Positions 1 to 11,184 of a stretch of DNA of 64,000 bases are shown in pieces. Position numbers and translations under genes: made by a program. Source of the DNA: Salticus scenicus (taxonomy: Eukaryota > Arthropoda > Arachnida > Araneae > Salticidae); NCBI GenBank assembly GCA_963930645.1, contig OZ005662.1:5709436-5773435 (forward strand). The letters are read 5' to 3'. Within the stretch, counting starts at the first letter, position 1. The number at the start of each line of letters is the position of its first letter. The notes under the pieces were generated by a model. The model did not search any database and had not been told where the DNA came from. It worked only from the letters and a program-made list of their open reading frames with translations.

Positions 1-40
1 AAATATAGAAGAAAGTCTTGTGGTGGCCACAACATACTAG
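1..40 (+). mobile_element. 3' end of a Helentron/DINE-1-like element, cut by the window edge
   Basis: The first 40 bases hold the subterminal motif ATAGAAGAAAGT, then the hairpin TTGTGG-TGG-CCACAA, then CATACTAG followed by host T. This matches base for base the 3' ends of the complete copies at 512-1224 and 1318-2012. The rest of the element lies outside the window. Confidence 0.8.
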
Positions 41-169
41 TTTTTAGAAAGATGTCGGACAAATTAATAACGATATTTTGGATTCAACAATCCATTGCTA
101 TTATGAGAAACATGTGAATACCCCCCCCCACCTCTTGCAATAATTTGTCCTTGATAACGACGGTACAAT

Positions 170-310
170 AGGGTGACCAGATGTCCTTATTTTCTGAGGA
201 CAGTCCTCATTTTTCAAGTGCTGTCCTCAGTTGCTTTCAGAAGTTCTCATATCCTCATTTGTCCTCATTTTCGGACGTTTGTTCTCATTTGTCCTCATTT
301 TTCAGTAATT
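170..310 (+). repeat. Short tandem cluster of TGTCCTCATTT-like units
   Basis: About seven imperfect copies of TCCTCATTT occur in 180-305, starting with GGTGACCAGATGTCC. The 69-codon frame starting at 181 only reads through this repeat (Ser/Phe-rich) and is not considered a gene. The function is unknown. Confidence 0.5.
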
Positions 311-341
311 TCCTTCTTTACTTAGGGGTACAAAGGGAAAG

Positions 342-1274
342 TACAGTCGGTAACAAAATTATTCGAGAGCTAGCAATAATTCCTATATAAAAAAAAGTAC
401 ACTCAATACTGCTTTGATAAATAAATCCTTGTCGAATCATGTTCTTAGTCAGTGTAAGAACATGATTCGATAAGGATGTATTTAACAAAGCTGAATTAAG
501 TGTACGTTTTTACTTTCTTCTATATGTAATATAGAGAAAGTATTGGATTCGCGAAAATTTTCGACCTCCGTTTTTTGACGGATCTACACGTTTTGGGATG
601 TCCTGAACACGAATTGATAGTTTTTAGAAAATGTCTGTCTGTCTGTCTGTCTGTGTCTGTATCATTTTTTTGTGGACGCTGTATCTCACGAACCAATGAA
701 TGAAATTTAACTAAACTTGGTATTTAGTTGCACCCTGACATGAACTGGTGCTGATTAGATTTGGGGATCAATAGCTCAACAGGTGGCGTTGTGATCGCAT
801 TTTATGCAAATTTTTAACATGGCAGCATAGAACAAAATTCCGTATAAATGGGCATAATGAGAGTTATTTTAAACTTGTGATTGTAAAATTAATATGAATT
901 ATTGATAATAGTAGTAGTTAACTAGGAAAAATTTTTTGTGCATGGGGGGGGCATCGGTTCCCCCCTGGGGGGAAGTACCCCCCGGGGGGGGGCAAAGTTT
1001 CAAGATGGGTATCTTTCGAAAGATCTCGTCAATACCTTTAAAACGAATGGTTGAACTATAAATCTGTGATAATTTAAAACAAAGTTATCGATTTTTTTTA
1101 CTTTTAACAAAAAAAAAAAAAAAAAAAAAAAAAATCGTATTTTTTTTTTTTTTTTTTTTTGTTACTGATTGAATATGTACAGGAAAATATAGAAGAAAGT
1201 CTTGTGGTGACCACAACATACTAGTTTATATAGGAATTATTGCTAGCGCTCGAATAATTTTGTTGCCGATTATA
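342..1274. mobile_element. Palindromic TA-flanked MITE (copy 1), split by a Helentron-like insertion
   Basis: The left end TACAGTCGGTAACAAAA at 342 and the right end at 1225-1274 are inverted copies of each other, and the left part already holds the central hairpin (about 412-500). The right arm is interrupted at 511/1225 by the element at 512-1224. Without it the MITE is about 220 bp, like the three uninterrupted copies of 215-218 bp. TA at both ends suggests mobilisation by a Tc1/mariner-type transposase. No coding capacity is visible. Confidence 0.85.
512..1224 (+). mobile_element. Helentron/DINE-1-like non-autonomous element, nested in the palindromic MITE
   Basis: The 5' end ACTTTCTTCTATATG starts an imperfect hairpin (12-bp arms). 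Near the 3' end is its inverted copy ATATAGAAGAAAGT, directly followed by the hairpin TTGTGG-TGA-CCACAA and CATACTAG. A (CTGT)n microsatellite lies at about 632-658. A 5' terminal repeat paired with a subterminal 3' copy, then a terminal hairpin, is the asymmetric architecture described for Helentrons and DINE-1. Removing the element restores an uninterrupted run of eight T in the host MITE, so it went in between two T without target duplication. No ORF is present, so it needs a Rep/helicase from elsewhere. Confidence 0.8.
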
Positions 1275-1317
1275 TATATTTTTAAGTTATTCTCCTGTTT
1301 TCTAATTTACATTTGTT

Positions 1318-2012
1318 ACTTCTTCTATGTGTAATATAGAGAAAGTATTGGATTCGTGAAAATTTTCGACCTCCGTTTTTTGATGGATTTACACGTTTTG
1401 GGATGTCCTGAACACGAATTGATAGTTTTTAGAAAATGTCTGACTGTTTGTCTGTGTGTATGACGATTTTTGTGGAAGCTGTATCTCACGAACCAATGAA
1501 TGAAATTTAACCAAACTTGGTATTTAGTTGGTCCCTGACATAAACTGGTGCTGATTACATTTGGGGATCAATCGCTCAACAGGTGGCGCTGTGATCGCAT
1601 TTTTTTTTCTAAATTTTTAACATGGCAGTATAGGACAAAATTTCGTATAAATGTACATAATGAGAGTTATTTTCAACTTGTGATTGTAAAATTAATATCA
1701 ATTATTGATAATAGTAGTAGGTAACTAGGAAAAAAATTCTGTGCATGTGAGGGCATCGCTTTCCCCCCCCCCCTGGGGGGGAGGTAAATTTTCAAGATGG
1801 GTATCTTTCGAAAGGTCTCGTCAATACCTTTAAAACGAATGGTTGAACTATAAATCTATGACAATTTAAAACAATGTTATCGATTTTTTTTTTTTACTTT
1901 TAACGAAAAAAAACTTAGAATTTTTTTTTTTTTTTTTTTTTTAATATTGTTACTGAGTGAATTTGTATAGGAAAATATAGAAGAAAGTCTTGTGGTGGCC
2001 ACAACATACTAG
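1318..2012 (+). mobile_element. Helentron/DINE-1-like non-autonomous element, full length
   Basis: This is a close relative of the copy at 512-1224 over its whole length: the 5' ACTTCTTCTATG hairpin, the 'GTATCTCACGAACCAATGAA' block, a C/G-rich low-complexity block near 1762, an A-run/T-run stretch near 1890-1942, then ATAGAAGAAAGT, the hairpin TTGTGG-TGG-CCACAA and CATACTAG. It lies 43 bp after the end of the split MITE, in the same orientation as its neighbour. Confidence 0.8.
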
Positions 2013-2362
2013 TTTAGAAATAAAACTTTGAAGATGAACATTTAAAATGAATTTAATTATGAAAATAACTTTGTCATTTAGTTTCTGAATAGGTTTAGAT
2101 TAAATTACTTTTTTAAAAGAATATATTTAGATAGATTACTGAATAATCACAAAAAATATCTTTTATTATTATTCGTTGCTTTAAGGTAATAAAAATGTCG
2201 TTAGTAGTCAGTCTGAAAAAGTTGAAGTCAAAAGATAATTTGAATTTGTAAGAGCACGTTACGCACTAGTCTTAGCATTTTATAATAATCATAAAGGTGT
2301 TAAAATATTACTTACTGAATATATATCGAAATACTTAACAATAAATAAAAATCTCTTCTGGG

Positions 2363-2396
<34 letters not shown>

Positions 2397-5300
2397 CAAA
2401 ATTGGAATCATGATGGTTTGGGAGTTAGTGTGCATAATTACATAATGGGTTATTCGCGATGGTGTAGAAGATTTCTGTCCATAGTCATATCAGTCCAATT
2501 TCGATCTCTACAATGGCTTCCTTCTTTTGGTGGCCAGTGCAAGAAGTCGAGCACTTGACACTGTAGAACATATTTACGAGGACAAACGCCGTCTTTTTGT
2601 CAATCTTTGCCAACTAATCGAAGTTCAGATAAAGGTTATGTGGGCACTAGAGCAGTGGGCAGTGGACACTATCAGGTTTTTTGTGTTCAAGGCCAAATGA
2701 TTGATTGTTTTCACCCATTCTTCATTCTTTTGTGAATTTCACCATAGAATACAAACATTTACCTGTAGAATGAAACATTTCCCCATAACATAGAAACATA
2801 ACCATGAGAATGTTGTAGTTTTCCCTACAGTGGCCACGTGTTAAGGGTTTTTAGTGTCATATCGATAAACGGTAAAGTCCATTGGCAATGACCAACTAGT
2901 TGAAATAGTTGTAATTCTCTGAAATATTATCAAAAGTCGATATCGTTTGAATTTGTTGTTCTAATAGTGTGCCGATCATTAGCAACTACTCCCCATTATT
3001 TATTTTTTATTAATAGTTTGTTTGTTTGTTTTAGAAATCGAAATCTAATGTATTTTCTTTAAGAATATAGAGAAAAAAAAATCCTAAGTTGACGAAAATC
3101 TTCCTTTAATCATTTTTACATCTTTATGTTAATATGTTTTGTTAAAAAAAATCACTTCTTGCTAGAAAATGAAATTTCTCGAAGCCACGTTCTTCCAGGA
3201 AAAAGGTACATTTCACCTCGATTTCTATCTAAAAGCTTCTTAGGTTATAACATGAAATTTATGGCAGTTGAGGAATTTGACCGGGCTATAATTGTTTCAC
3301 CCACCTTTTTATGTGGAACACAATCCGGTGGCATACAAAAATAAATCTTGAAAAGGAAGTCTACTCTCAAGTTTATGACAGCGACATGAGAAATATGGCA
3401 GGCGGCAAGTGACCGTGGAACATGTAGCCGACATTCTTCACACAAAAATCAAATGGCGCGTAGGAAATTCTCAGAAGTGTATTTATTGTTATCCCTATTT
3501 CCGACGATTTAGAATGAGAATCTGATGTGTTCTGCGTTCGAAAGAAACTGCTGTCTTTTATTTTTAAAACAATGCACTAAAAATAACAGAAAAAGAAAGA
3601 AAATAATCTGGTGGGGTACTCACACAGCTTTTTCTTACTCTGCATTTGAATACTATATAGACAGATTACAAATTCAGGATTAAAAACATATTGTTATATA
3701 AAATAAATGTACTTTAAAAACAATTTGGTTTCACTTATACTTCTGACCTCAGGAACTAAATGCTCAGAATTTCACAAATTTAGCTTCACCCATGGCATGA
3801 ACTGGTGCCTATTAACTTTTCACGCATATCGTCTAACAGGTAGTACTGCTATGCTGGAATTTTTCTGGTTTACGAGAAAACTATGTTTCAGCGTCTATTG
3901 TTATAATGTTTGTTGTACTTGATTTGATGAAAGGATTAGACATAGATGTAATTTTTGATGAAGCTAAAATTTTTTGATATTTTGTGGAAGTGATGTACTG
4001 ATAAAAATGGAGAAGAATGATCAAGCTAATTTAAAGCGATGGCCGTGGATATTGCACTGTGAACACAATTCACCCAGGAATCAGGTGCTGACTCTTAAAT
4101 GCTTTATTTACCTTTAAATTCGTGACAACAATATTTGTGATTAGATATTCCAATACTATAGAGTTACAGCGGAAAGTCTTTTTGAAAATAAAAATATTCA
4201 TTTACGAATAAATGGATGAAAGGACAGATGGATGGATGTATGAATGGACACGGGGAGTTTTTCGAGAGAACGCACAACTTGTTGGTTGTCCAAGAGCAGC
4301 GGCAAAAGTGCTCAAAGTTTGGCTCATTAACTTCACATCAAAACCACAAGACGCCAACTTCATTCTGACAAACATAAAGAACAACACCCACTTTTTTCAG
4401 TTGCGGATAAATGAGTATAACTTTTAAAAATATATTGGCGATTCTTTTCTTAGCCAAAAAATCGTTATCAATTCGTGAGAAGATTTTAAAAGTACGTTAA
4501 AACTCAACCACAAAAATTTATGGTTAAAACCTTATTCTCAGACTTTAGCCGATAGAAAGTACATAATTACTATTTAAAGAGCGGATGCAAGTGTTCTGTT
4601 CTATGTTCAAAAGTGACACCATTAGGAAATATTTTATTCTATTTTATTTTACTGAGATGAAAAGATTTGCCCTTCACAGCATTATGTGAGCGAAACCACA
4701 TCTCTTACTTTTATTTTTATTTATTGGAAGAAATAGAGAGAGAATGACTTTGATCCTTTGCAAGAAGAGAAACCGCATATATTAGCTCGCATTTTATAAC
4801 GATAGAAAATGAATTGGGAAAGAATTAAATTTTGAAATCTAATATATAATTTAGAATATGTGATTTTCGCTATCACATCTATAGTGCATAATTTCAAGAA
4901 AACTCATACGTGACAGGACCATTATGAAAAAATATGCTCATTTTATTATCTATGCCTGCATATTGGCTGCTAAGTGTCGTTGGTATGCTCTAATTTTTCC
5001 CGTTTTAGGGAGGGCTATATCTCAGCTTCTAGTCACAAAAGTCTTGAGACAAGCGATCAGTTCGACATATACATCAATAAATGCAAAACTGAAACAATTC
5101 ATTGATATCTACCAGCAAAACGATAAAATAATGTTTTGGTCAGACTTTGTCAGTAGCCATTATTAAAAAAAAAAAAAAATAAATAAAAATAAAAACATTG
5201 CAATGGCTCACTGAAAAAAAAAAAAAAAAAAAAAAAAAAAGTATCTCTCGTGCCAAAAGATGACACTAAAAATTTTAGGGTGAGGCTTTTGGAGTTTTTG

Positions 5301-5743
5301 GGTTGTTTTTACCCGGTTGATGTACGACAATGGATGGGAAGCAAAATCTTAGCGACAATTAGTGGACGTATCTGCCATCTAAGCCATGATGAAGAACATT
5401 AAGAAAGCCCTCCAAAAAATCGAAGATAATGGACCATTAAACGGTATGTAAATATGTGTTTCTAAAGATAATAGAACAAATTAAAGATTTTGCCGAACAA
5501 TATATTATTTTTATTTATTTGTACAGCCCCATGACTCTTTGAATTTGTCTCAAAACTTTTATGTCCGCTGTTATAGTGCATAGAACCACCAAAGTGTGAG
5601 TTGGTTTTCATGGAAAAGAATGCTTTTGTGACTTTTCATGTAGCTGTATCTCAACAACTATTGGTTAAAATTTCACCAACCTACATATGTAAAACGTTTA
5701 TTATGAGAATGGTTTATTATGGTTACAGTTACAGTTAGAATTT
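2013..5743. other. Non-coding AT-rich DNA, no gene recognised
   Basis: No exon, RNA gene or element with two recognisable ends was found. It holds poly-A runs near 2361-2393, 5165-5180 and 5214-5240. Short open frames at 3126-3445, 3707-3922, 4202-4427 and 4924-5166 have no recognisable domain, and two pairs overlap on opposite strands, so they are treated as chance. Confidence 0.5.
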
Positions 5744-5814
5744 TTACTGGTTAAAATGCACAAAATTTATTCAACCTAGCAGGTTGAATAAATTTTATGC
5801 ATTTTAACCAGTAA
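5744..5814. repeat. 71-bp near-perfect hairpin
   Basis: TTACTGGTTAAAATGCA... at 5744 is the reverse complement of ...ATGCATTTTAACCAGTAA ending at 5814, with a centre at about 5779 (AACCTAGCAGGTT) and roughly 34-bp arms with one or two mismatches. The block GGTTACAGTTACAGTTAGAA just upstream (5720-5740) recurs near 6944-6965 without the hairpin, so it probably belongs to a dispersed element. Confidence 0.7.
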
Positions 5815-8800
5815 TGTACGGTGTTATATACAAAGATAGAGTAGAAAGTTTAGCGAGTGCCACAAACTGTTTAAATTATTTTATTTTAATAAAATGTCAG
5901 TGACTTTGTACATACCATTTATTTTAATATCATTGAAGGTTACTTCCATGTAATTAAAGCTCCATAATCTCGATAAGTTAATGTACTTTTCACCAAATTA
6001 TCAGCATTCACCAAACACTTATGTTAAAAATGCTTTTTTCGGAGTAAAATTTCACGGTTTCGACTGCGCTTATAAAAAAAAAAAGTTTCAAATTAAATGC
6101 GTGCAATTAAAACTTAGAAAATTTTATCTAAGTATATAAACAGTTTTATAACAATATGCATGTACAGTGTGCATTTGGAATACTCTATGAAATGGCATAC
6201 CTGCCACAGAATTTAGAAAATTAATTAGAAGAACTGTTTTTCTATTGCTTTAGAACAGAAATTCTTAAACTTTTAGAAGTCGAGGTGCATTTAAAATACT
6301 ACAGTAAGCATACTAACAGTACTAATATCAGTATTGATGCATAGTTAGCCCAATGAAATAAGATAAAATCATACACAGTCTATTCTTTCTAAATTTTTAT
6401 ACACCCCCCTTTCCTTTCACAATGAATCTATTTTCCCTGCAACAGACGCAAAATCTTTGATTAATTCTCATTATTTCTCTGACATAATACAAAATCTTAT
6501 AGTAGGTCTGGAAAAATATGTTTTGACGCTGAACCTTTTGTGAATACAGATGGCGCTGTTTCGGTTTTCTTTCCTCTTGCATGGAAATGTAACTTTGGTA
6601 CCACGCAGTCGCGATCTCAGCATTATTAGAATTATTCTAAAATATGCTTATTTTGCTAATTCACACGAACTAAACTTGGTGTAAGTATGCCATTTCCCAT
6701 TAACCGTTTCCAGTCAATTTCTGGAGGCCTTTTCAAAAATTTCATATATTAATAGCTAAAGCATCATTTCCTCCCTAAACCTTCGAACTTGGTGAGTGTA
6801 AAAGGCGAACTCCAGGGGTAATTTTTTTATTCAATCACCTTACTTCAATTTTTCTCCAAGATGTAGTTTCAACAAGACTATTATTCTGTCTCCCCCACTC
6901 CACTCTGTAGTAACTGTAAATTCATTAGCCTTAAGAGATTATTTGGTTACAGTTACAGTTAGAATTTTTAATAAATTTATATATATTGATAACCCAATAA
7001 AATTCCTCGTTATTATGGAGACGAATCTCGGAAACATCTAAGAATTTTTATTTCGCTTTTACCAATATTTTACATGCTCCAATCCTGATCAATAATTTAT
7101 TGTACTCACCAATAATATCTACGCGACAGCAAATTCACTATGAGACAGTGTGGGTTGTAATTCTCTGAATAGTTTGAAATAGGTTTAAAAAAATAATAAC
7201 AGCTAAATATTTTATAAATTGTGTTCAGATGTGGTTCAGGTGGGTGAGAGTCTTGCCAATTTTTTTTTCCCAAATAAAATTGTCTTGAATTGTTTCTTAA
7301 AATGCAGAAATATGTAAATACAACACTTGATATGTTACAATTTAAAATTTAATAATATGGCTATAGGAATGTAAGGTAAGAGAAAGTAGTATGAACGCCA
7401 CATCAAATTATTTATATTTAAAAAAGTAATTTTTATTTATTTATTTTTTTACATAGACGTAATAAAACAGACAAAAATACTGCTATCTATTGTATAAATA
7501 ATTGCTAAAACTTTTGATCTGATCCCACACACCATACAAAGATAAAGTAATAGGTAAATAATAAACTATTGGAAACTGGGGAAAAAAAAAAATCTTTCAG
7601 AAACTAAATGCATGAAAAAATTCCTTTCCTTTTTTTTTTTTTTTAAACACTTTTCTCACTGAAATTTTTTTTACGCCCATCATGAATTGGCCATAATTAA
7701 AGTAAATGCTAAATTAAACTGATCAGAATTAAAACGATTAAAAGTAATTTTATTAAAGAAAATTTTAAAAGCCAATTTATTGCTTTCACTCACTTCACAT
7801 CTGAGATATTGTCTCAATATATTTTTGTATTGCAAGCAATGTATGATTGGGTTGGGGAAAAACAGTTCTAGAATCTTCAATTAGCATCAGCCAAACGATT
7901 ATTCCATTAGTTAAGCCTACTTCTAGTCTAATTTCTCTAATCAAGCATCTGTCGTATTTTATTTATTCCAAACAGGTACGGATGGAGTGTTTATGCATAA
8001 TTATCTCATGGAGAGATCGTGTTTCGAGATCCGACGAAAAATTCCTGATCAACACATGCTTTTGAACTAATAAGGCAATCATGCAGTGTTATGCAAAAAA
8101 GGAACAGCGAAATAAAATAAAATAAAATAAAATAAAATGAAGAACCACACAACAAAAACGTGGCGAAAGAATGTTCATGTTTTCATAAGACCACAATGGC
8201 TGGGCGTATTTCTGTACAAACTGAGGAACAGATTTTGACCTTGGGCTGTTCTTTTTTTTTAAAAGAGTTTTTCTTCTTTTTTTTTTCATTTTGAAATTTC
8301 GTTTTTATTCTTCTACGGACCACTTTTACTCCGTGGTAGTATAGGCAAACAGATGGGAGAGAAATAAATAAATAATAATTATAATAAAAAGGAACTTCGT
8401 AATGTATTTTGCGTTGAGTTTACAAGGTCAACCATGACTGAGGAATATAGTTTGGAAAAATGCCAATCGGCGGCTTTTACCTGCTGCCAACTTATATTTT
8501 CCAATCTTGTTTGATTTTTTTTTTTTTTTTTTACTCTACCTGTTATCGCGGATGTGGGTTTAAGGAACGCAATAAGCAAATTAAAGAGAGCTTCGTGATG
8601 TGAAAAAGTGTTGTAAACTTGTCCCAAAAGTAATTATTATTATTAGATAAGTTAGGTTGAAGATTAAAGATGAACAATCACATACGATAAATAACCAATT
8701 TTAAAGGAATTAATTTAACAATAATTGGCTGGTGTAATAACTGGTATAATTTATTTTTATTGATAATTTAATAACAATTATTATTAACGTCATTTTAAAT

Positions 8801-9052
8801 CCATCTTTATTTTAAAAATATCTGTTATGCAGTTTTAATTTGACGATACCGTAAAGCAATAAATTCCACATGCCACCGTGGGGAAGCACTAAAATTATAA
8901 TTTTTAATAAGTCAATTTTTAATTGTATGTAAGACAGAAAAACAGCGTTAAAGCTTATATGGCGTCACATCCTGTTTAATCGAACTTTTTTGGGGGTTGA
9001 ACGAATACGTCTCTGTAAAATAACAATTTTTAAACTTCTGTATAATTTATCT
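5815..9052. other. Non-coding AT-rich DNA, no gene recognised
   Basis: No exon-like sequence was recognised. A pentanucleotide microsatellite (AAAAT)n occurs at about 8108-8138 and T-runs at 7628-7645 and 8515-8533. Open frames of 61-82 codons (e.g. 8379-8627 minus) contain simple repeats and show no domain. Confidence 0.5.
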
Positions 9053-9056
9053 CTCC

Positions 9057-9110
<54 letters not shown>

Positions 9111-9114
9111 GGAG
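9053..9114. repeat. Palindromic compound microsatellite (CT)n-(AT)n-(AG)n
   Basis: CTCCCTCTCT...ATAT...AGAGAGAGGGAG reads the same on both strands over about 62 bp and so can form a perfect hairpin or cruciform. It is followed at once by GGTTAATCACATTGACCGTA (9114-9133), which looks like a detached terminus of the TIR element at 10733-11184. Confidence 0.85.
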
Positions 9115-9146
9115 GTTAATCACATTGACCGTAATATATATATATA

Positions 9147-10734
9147 TACACTACCGCTCAAAAGTATTTGCCCACCATCCAAATAATGCTGTAAGACGAT
9201 TTAATAATAATTTATTGTGACAATTCATAATAATTTATATTTTATTCAAAAATACAGATGTAAGTAAACTGAAAGATAAACAAAATAAATATTTAAATCA
9301 TATTTTTGATTCATCAATATGGTTTCCTTTATTTCTTATTAATGCAGCACATATTCTTGGCATTCTCTTGATTAGTTTTTCCAAGCATTCCTTGCCGATT
9401 TTCTTCCATTCTGTTTGCAAAAGGCTCCACAAATGGGTAATTGATGTCGGGCATGATTTTCTGACTTTTCTGTCTAATTCATCCCACATCAATTCGATCG
9501 GATTTAGATCGGGAGACTGTGGAGGCCACTGCATTACTTTTAAGACATTCTTTCGTTCTTGTGTTTCCAAATACGCTTTGCATAGCTTTGAAGAATGTTT
9601 TGGGTCATTGTCATGCATAAAAATGAATTCCTTTCCAATTAATTTTTTCCCTGATGGAATAGCATTCTTTTGAAGAATTCTCTTGTACCCCTCTTTCTTC
9701 AATATTCCATCTCTTTTAACCAGATCTCCAACAGAACCACCTCCAAAACATCCCCATACCATTACGGAACCACCGCCGAACTTTACTGAAGGTACTACGC
9801 ATTGATCTAATATTTTTTCTCCAGCTGATCTGCGAACAAATATTCTTCTCTTAGATCCGAAAATCTCGAATTTAGATTCATCACTCCATAATACTTTTTC
9901 CCATTCTTTGGTTGTCCAGTCTTTATGTATTTTGGCCCATTGGAGTCTCTTTTTCTTATTTACAGCTCGTAACAAAGGTTTCCTTACAGCAATACGACCA
10001 TGAAGACCAGCAGCTTGAAGTCTTCGTTTAACTGTAGAAACGCTAATGGGTACATCTCTATTTAAATTTACGTGGGCAGTGATTTCAGGTGCCGTGAGTC
10101 TACGGTTACGTTTAGATGTTGTAACTAAATATCTATCATCAGTAGAAGTTGTATTGCGGGGCCTTCCACTGCGTTTTTTATTAGCAAAACTATTTGATAC
10201 TTGAAATTTTTTTACATTATAATCTACAGTTCGGCGTGGAATTCGTAAATCTTTCGCAATTTGGCGATTAGATTTACCACTCTGATGTAGACCAATAATC
10301 ATAGCTCGTTTCTGAGTAGAAAGTTCCTTTCTTTTTGGCATAATTTCAATTTCTACTTGTATTAATTGAACACTGTCAATTTACTCAATTATTAATGGAT
10401 TAAAGCACAAATATGGCGATAACCTATAAAACAAAATATATATGTCAGACACATAGTATATTATTATCATTATTAAATAATAAAATAGTTAATTAAGATC
10501 TCCAAATTAAAAATATAAGCCAAAAACAACGTCTATGAAATTTTCATTTTCATTGGTGTTTTTAATAAAATCAATTTACTTCTTGAAAAATAATTATATC
10601 TTAATTAATTTATAATATTTAGTAATGATTAGATGTGTATTTTATTAATTAATAAAAATTATATGTCTAAAAAATAATATGGTAAAAATATTAAAAAAAA
10701 ACAAGGTGGGCAAATACTTTTGAGCGGTAGTGTA
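9147..10734 (-). mobile_element. Intact Tc1-like transposon of the DD38E (Intruder-like) type
   Basis: The 1588-bp element runs from TA to TA. The inverted terminal repeats start CACTACCGCTCAAAAGTATT and are identical over 28 bp (9149-9176 and 10705-10732). It carries one uninterrupted transposase gene on the minus strand (9298-10341), about 390 bp from the 5' end and 150 bp from the 3' end in its own orientation. Identical ends and an open gene indicate a recent insertion that may still be competent. It sits in a (TA)n tract, between a terminus-like sequence at 9114-9140 and the TIR element at 10733-11184. Confidence 0.95.
9298..10341 (-). CDS. Tc1/mariner transposase, DD38E type
   Basis: The 347-residue protein has the usual Tc1 transposase length (about 340) and would catalyse cut-and-paste transposition of the surrounding element into TA sites. 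Residues 1-50 form a first helix-turn-helix (SGKSNRQIAKDLRIPRRTVD). A GRPR motif is at 59-62, and a second DNA-binding region at about 65-115 (LTAPEITAHV, VSTVKRRL). The catalytic domain has D154 in LWSDESKFEIFGS, a Gly-rich stretch GGGSVMVWGCFGGGS at 189-203, D244 in FMHDNDPKHSS and E283 in PQSPDLNPIE. There are 38 residues between D244 and E283, against 34 in classical Tc1 and Sleeping Beauty. Four extra residues lie in the ETQERKNVLKVMQW stretch. DD38E defines the Intruder group. No stop or frameshift interrupts it. The first ATG fits the family N-terminus. Confidence 0.95.
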   Translation of the reverse strand: MPKRKELSTQKRAMIIGLHQSGKSNRQIAKDLRIPRRTVDYNVKKFQVSNSFANKKRSGRPRNTTSTDDRYLVTTSKRNRRLTAPEITAHVNLNRDVPISVSTVKRRLQAAGLHGRIAVRKPLLRAVNKKKRLQWAKIHKDWTTKEWEKVLWSDESKFEIFGSKRRIFVRRSAGEKILDQCVVPSVKFGGGSVMVWGCFGGGSVGDLVKRDGILKKEGYKRILQKNAIPSGKKLIGKEFIFMHDNDPKHSSKLCKAYLETQERKNVLKVMQWPPQSPDLNPIELMWDELDRKVRKSCPTSITHLWSLLQTEWKKIGKECLEKLIKRMPRICAALIRNKGNHIDESKI

Positions 10735-11184
10735 TATATTACGGTGAATGTGATTAACCGGCGATTATTAATAATAACCAAATAAGTGAATAATTTATGT
10801 GAATTTATCACATTGACCTTTTATTATTAATAATTATAAATAAAGTTTGGTTAAAGTGATTAATTTTTGAAAATTCATCATATTGACCGGTTATTATTAA
10901 TAATTTCCAAAGAAGTTGGTTCAGCGTAGTAATTTTCAATGCGTTTAGCTAAAGATTTCCACTAAGTTATGACTAATTGATCACATTGAACAAAATACCT
11001 TAATGTGATTAAGAGCCATTATTTAATCACATTCACCTAACCCCTTTGGCAGTTATTAATAACAACCGATTAATGTGATTAATCTTAATTAATTAATCAC
11101 ATTCACCAAAACAGGCGATTATTAGTAATACTCGCTGGCTATTATTAATAATAACCGAATTTATCACTTTAACCGTAACATATA
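10733..11184. mobile_element. TIR element with subterminal GTGATTAA / ATTATTAATAATAACC repeats
   Basis: The left end TATATATTACGGTGAATGTG (10733) is the imperfect inverse of the right end ACTTTAACCGTAACATATA (ends 11184), followed inward on both sides by ATTATTAATAATAACC-type blocks. Internally, TTAATCACATT(G/C)ACC occurs at least five more times in both orientations. It has no coding capacity. The termini resemble those of the larger element at 52732-54414 (GTTACCG(T/C)TAAA), so the two may belong to one superfamily. Its (TA)n left edge adjoins the Tc1 element. Confidence 0.6.

Noticed and set aside
181..390. 69-codon open frame
   Set aside because: It reads through the TCCTCATTT tandem repeat and into the MITE. 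Composition is Ser/Phe-biased with no domain.
3126..3445. Overlapping open frames on both strands
   Set aside because: No family resemblance, no splice context, and antisense frames are equally long. Expected by chance in 64 kb.
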